Shown here: positions 60,081-64,000 of the stretch, in pieces
Position numbering within the stretch: the first letter of the stretch is position 1
Layout of the letters: each line of letters opens with the position of its first letter
Assembly (NCBI GenBank): GCA_009823395.1
Contig: CM020510.1
Span: 4,481,273-4,545,272 of the forward strand
Direction: 5' to 3'
From: Thamnaconus septentrionalis
Lineage: Eukaryota > Chordata > Actinopteri > Tetraodontiformes > Monacanthidae
DNA: 64,000 bases
Translations under genes and position numbers: made by a program
The notes under the pieces: generated by a model
Told to the model about the DNA's origin: nothing
Databases searched by the model: none
The model's input: the letters and a program-made list of their open reading frames with translations, nothing else

Positions 60081-62182
60081 GTAAGAGGCGGCTGACGTGA
60101 GAGTGTGTGTGGTGCCTGTGTTTGTGAGTGAGAGTGTGTGTGAGCTTGCCAGAGTCACCTTTAAGTCAGGGAGGTAGAGGTGGAGAAAATAGAACTTTAA
60201 AACATACAACAGCCTCAGCTGACTTGGCCTCTGAATTCAGGACTTTAGCCGAAGTCTTGAAATATTATTCAATTTATTTAAAAAGAGAATAATTGGAAAA
60301 AAAAAAACATTGATATAAGAGCTGCTCTGGAAATTTCAGATTACATTTTGATGGTAAATATTACTACTAGAAAAGACCTGCCCTAATTTTTGCCCTCTGC
60401 AGGACTAACGAGATAATAAATGATTAGTGGATTGTCCTGCACAGGGCTCAGGCTATTAAACTCTTACTTTCAGTGCGTGCACAGGATTAAACAGGCACGG
60501 ACTCAGATGGAAGCAGGACAAATGTGCACAACAAACAGGAGATACACATACATGGCAGTTTCAGTGTTTTGTGTTAGAACAGGAAACTCCAGCATGATCA
60601 TCCAGTTATCTTCCTCTTCACCAGCTAATGAGTCAGTGTGTGGTGGTGCAAACTCATAATGATGTATGAATGTAAACAGTGTGAAGTTAAGGCAGCCATT
60701 GCATTTACCGAGTACAAAATGTAAAACCGCAGAGGGATTTTGAAAATTCGGCCAAACCGGGCAAATTCAACGGGAGGACAGCAAACACAGCGCTCTACGC
60801 TAGCAGTGAGTGATTGTTGACGGTGGCGAAACATGCAGGTGTTAGCAGAGTGTGTATATGAGGGGGATTACACGGAGGTTAAGCCTCTTCATCATAATAA
60901 CCACTGAAAGTTTCCGTCCCAGGTGGCTCGCTAACGGCTTAGCGTGACACACTTGTTGGCGGCACAATATCAGAAATTGAATTGTCTGCCGGTGCAAACT
61001 GACAAGTGGGTCAAAAAAGATAGTGTCCAGCTGATCCTATTTGGAAGGGGAACAGGCCGTCCCCATTTTAACGGCTGTGCAAACTGGCTTAGCGCGTCTT
61101 TGTTTGATTTCACAAAGCACTTTTAAGGTGCGACGATTGGAACGTTCAAGGAACAACCTGTGGCTTCTAAGATGAGATGAAAACATCTATGGCTGGCTAG
61201 CAGGCTCGCTGGGCTGCAGCTTCGAACGACAGCATGAACAAATGATAGCGTATGAGTAAACAAATAATTAGTCGCATCTATGGGGAAAGACTGATCATTT
61301 AAATGAAATATTTCCTTTACTTTTTACCCAACCACGCTCCAAAACTTCAACTGGAAAGTATTTCTCACAGCTTTTGGCAACGTTAGCTTGCCAATAGAGA
61401 GGTTAGCTAGTTGTGGAAAATGTTTGCTGGGCATTTGAGACCTCTTTCACTCCTTGTTTGGTGCTTTTTCTGCTTTACCAGTTATCGCTGATTCTACATG
61501 ATCTAAAGACACAATGAACTAGAGAAATGGAAAACTGACTATAACTGTAATCTAATCAGACACAGCCTTTAAAGTTAAAACTTTCCTCTGTCTTGAAAAT
61601 TACTACAGTATTGCTCACAAGATATGGCTCTTCCAGGAAGAAGTTTAAATGCAACTTCAGTCTGACACCAGAAAAAAACCGTGCAGGGACGGTGAGATTA
61701 GATCTGTCTTTCAGCTGAAATTTCATTAAAGAGTCAGTGAGATTTAACAGATTGTGTCACTATGCCAGGGCGTCCTAGTGACAACAAACCAAACATATTT
61801 GGTGCTCGGGGGAGGCAGGAGAGAGCGATGAAAAGAGGATTCGGGCGGATCCTTGGCCTGCCTTAATCCCCTCCTCCTGGCCTTCTAGAGACTATAAACA
61901 GATTGAACAGGGAAGTGGATGCAATCTAATGCTCACGGCTGGTTTAAAGAGACAATTTCACAACAGTGGATACCAGAACTGTGCTATTTTGGGTACTTAA
62001 AAAAAGTGCAGAGGCAGATAAAAAAGACATTGCTTTCACCAACTTCGCACTTTTCAACGTTAATAGGATTTTTTTTATTTTTATGAGAGCCGAAAAAAAA
62101 ACTGTTCCAATCTGGACATGAGCGTCAGATGACGTAATCCATTTATCAAAACCATGTATTACGAGTTGGGTTGGCTGCTAAT

Positions 62183-62268
<86 letters not shown>

Positions 62269-62629
62269 ACTCACTGTCAGAAAGAAAATCTGTGACCTAT
62301 GAGGATGTCACATACATGCATTCCCTCGTGTACAGCCTCACAGATCGGGTCATCATTTCATGGAAAACTGGATAACGTGACTCCAGTGATGTGAATCCAA
62401 TCCACTTAAACTGCAGAAAGTTGTCAAACAAATGTGGCCCAATTGGTGGTGAAAACTTCTGTTCACCTCTGGTTGTCGTGGATGACTGGGTGCATTTCAA
62501 AGTCAAGCAAATTGCGCAATTACTTTTTTTGCTCGGCCAGGGTTGCGACTGGTCCACGGATCGATGAGTGGCGTTAAAGCAGGCGATTCATGCTTGGCTC
62601 CGGGTCACCGAGTCTCTGTTTCGTCCTGC
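60081..62629. other. Gap or intron upstream of the LBH-domain exons
   Basis: No coding segment recognised. It contains a CA array at 62185-62266 and some short poly-A runs. If the exon at 59996-60080 is real, this is an intron. Confidence 0.4.
62185..62266. repeat. (CA)n microsatellite
   Basis: About 40 CA units, 360 bases upstream of the LBH exon. Confidence 0.95.
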
Positions 62630-62644
62630 AGAGCGACGGACGAG

Positions 62645-63353
62645 ATGGGCGGCCAAAGTCTGCTGGGCTGCAGGGATGAGCAGAGGAAGGAGCAGCGGTT
62701 ACCATTCCAGGTACAAGTGACTCAGTAGTTGCAGATAGAGAGGTGACTTCTTGCCACATCTATCTAATCTTACCCCACAGACAGACCGCCGGCCGACACG
62801 CTGCTTTTGTTTTTATGACCACCGCCAGTGAGAATGCAGTATCAATGAATAATGGGTTCAATGAGTGCTTTGAGTGTCTAGAAAAGTGCTTTATCCATCC
62901 ACCCATCCATTTTCAATACCCCGCTTCCTCCTGCACCAGGGTTGCAGGGTGCTGTTGGAGCCTATCCCAACTGTCCTAGGGCCAGTTCATCGCAGGCAAT
63001 ATGAATGCAATACATTATCATTTTTCTTCTTCCTCCCTAGATCTTCCCCGACCCCGTGGAGGTGGTCCTGAGCACCGAGGCCACTCTCAGCAGTCTGGGC
63101 CACGAGCACGAGAAGGAGCGCCTGCCCTCCATCGTGGTGGAGCCCACAGAGGTGAGCGAGGTGGAGAGCGGCGAGCTGCGCTGGCCCCCCGACAACGTGG
63201 ACCTGGACGAGGACGAGGAGGACCTGTTCCTGGAGCAGTGCATCCCGCCGGCCAACATCGCAGACTGGGGCGAGGAGGACGAGGAGGACGAAGAGGAGGA
63301 GGAGGAAGGGACGTCGGTCCTGCTGAACCAGCAGCAGGGTCTGACGCTCATCG
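62645..63353 (+). CDS. LBH-domain protein (partial; continues right of the window)
   Basis: Related to LBH (limb-bud and heart), a small acidic transcription cofactor linked to Wnt signalling. Exons 62645-62710 (from an in-frame ATG; the exon itself starts at about 62630 after TCCTGCAG) and 63041-63353. The signature is IFPDP at the start of the second exon, then RLPSIVVEPTE and VESGELRWPP, the LBH core. It continues into a strongly acidic stretch (DLDEDEED, later a run of Glu and Asp) containing LFLEQCIPPANIADWG. The first exon is short (MGGQSLLGCRDEQRKEQRLPFQ). The second exon ends in phase 1 at GTGAGT, so at least one more exon lies beyond 64000 or unrecognised in 63354-64000. It is longer and more acidic than LBH itself, suggesting an LBH-like paralogue. 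The true N terminus is uncertain because the frame is open upstream of the ATG to the acceptor. Confidence 0.75.
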
Positions 63354-63535
63354 GTGAGTCTGGGTCCAACCTTTCATTGGTCTTCACGATTGCGGCCAGG
63401 ATAAATGAGTGGAGTCAGCGTTTCCGCGACATGACCACTTCTCTAAACGTTGGGGTTGTTGACTTCCTCGAGCGAGATCCTCCAGCTGCGATATCTCCGT
63501 CTCACGCAACCTTAAAAAAAATAAAAACTCTATAT

Positions 63536-63850
63536 GCAGTACACACTATCGTTCAAAAGTTAGAGGTCACTGAGTGATTTCTGCATTAACTTCCATTCTA
63601 ACCAGTTTAATGAAATAATGATCTTCAGTGTTTTGTCATCATTATGAGTGCAAATCAAAAAATCAGTCAAGAAGAGAATTCCAAGTGTGCAAAAATGTTT
63701 TTTTGAAAAATGTTGACTTTATGCAATTTTAAAGCATTTAACTTCTGTAACGATGACCGCATGTTGCACACTTGATATTCATTCTCTAAAATCACATTTC
63801 ATTAGACACTGAAGGCAACAAGTGTCAAGTGTTTCCATATCTAAAAGCAT
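63536..63850. mobile_element. Mariner-type repeat fragment
   Basis: Starts with CACACTATCGTTCAAAAGTTAGAGGTCACT, close to the common Tc1/mariner-derived terminus, after a TA. The opposite terminus is not clear, so it may be truncated. Confidence 0.45.
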
Positions 63851-64000
63851 CACAGTGGATCAGCAAGCACAATCAGCACAGTCAGCACCTCTAATTTCCT
63901 GTTGTTCCGCTAATTTTGGAAGATTTCTAAACAGCTGCGTGACCGAAACTTCTGGGGAATATGTCAGTATCCATTTAGAAAGCTTGTTACTGACAGGGAA

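Overview
This window is vertebrate nuclear DNA, almost certainly from a teleost fish. Genes are split by GT-AG introns. There are long CA/TG, TA, AAT and CAG/CTG microsatellites, small inverted-repeat transposon remnants of Tc1/mariner and hAT type, and C1q-domain-only genes of a kind expanded in fish. Nothing bacterial or viral was seen. All gene models below were built by hand from conserved protein segments joined at GT-AG junctions whose phases agree.

Layout. 1-8701 (minus): the first 14 coding exons of clathrin heavy chain (about residues 1-736; the rest lies left of the window). 11002-33550 (minus): a complete vasp-type Ena/VASP gene of 14 coding exons, with a 13.7 kb repeat-rich first intron. 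38462-39909 (minus): snrpd2, core spliceosomal Sm D2, three exons. 41612-42637 (minus): single-exon forkhead gene of the FoxG type. 44431-45916 (minus): short peptidoglycan recognition protein with amidase residues. 46524-51718 (minus): polr2i, RNA polymerase II subunit RPB9, with dcps (scavenger decapping enzyme, plus strand, 47736-49831) wholly inside its third intron. 52547-58224 (minus): three tandem genes for small C1q-domain proteins with no signal peptide and no collagen stretch. 62645-63353 (plus): part of an LBH-domain gene that runs off the right edge, possibly with an upstream exon near 60.0 kb.

The genes do not form an operon-like pathway. They are mostly housekeeping (endocytosis, actin assembly, splicing, transcription, mRNA decay), with a developmental transcription factor and two innate-immunity-type families. 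The combination vasp, snrpd2, PGLYRP-type gene and polr2i recalls human chromosome 19q13. The most interesting observations are: one C1q-domain protein that begins with a Src-type myristoylation/palmitoylation motif and may gain or lose it by choice of AUG; dcps nested antisense in polr2i; a VASP protein carrying a Mena-like LERER repeat; an RPB9 poly(A) signal overlapping its stop codon; and a short GC-rich exon-like segment near 60 kb that is open and has splice-like borders on both strands. No previously undescribed multi-gene system was recognised.
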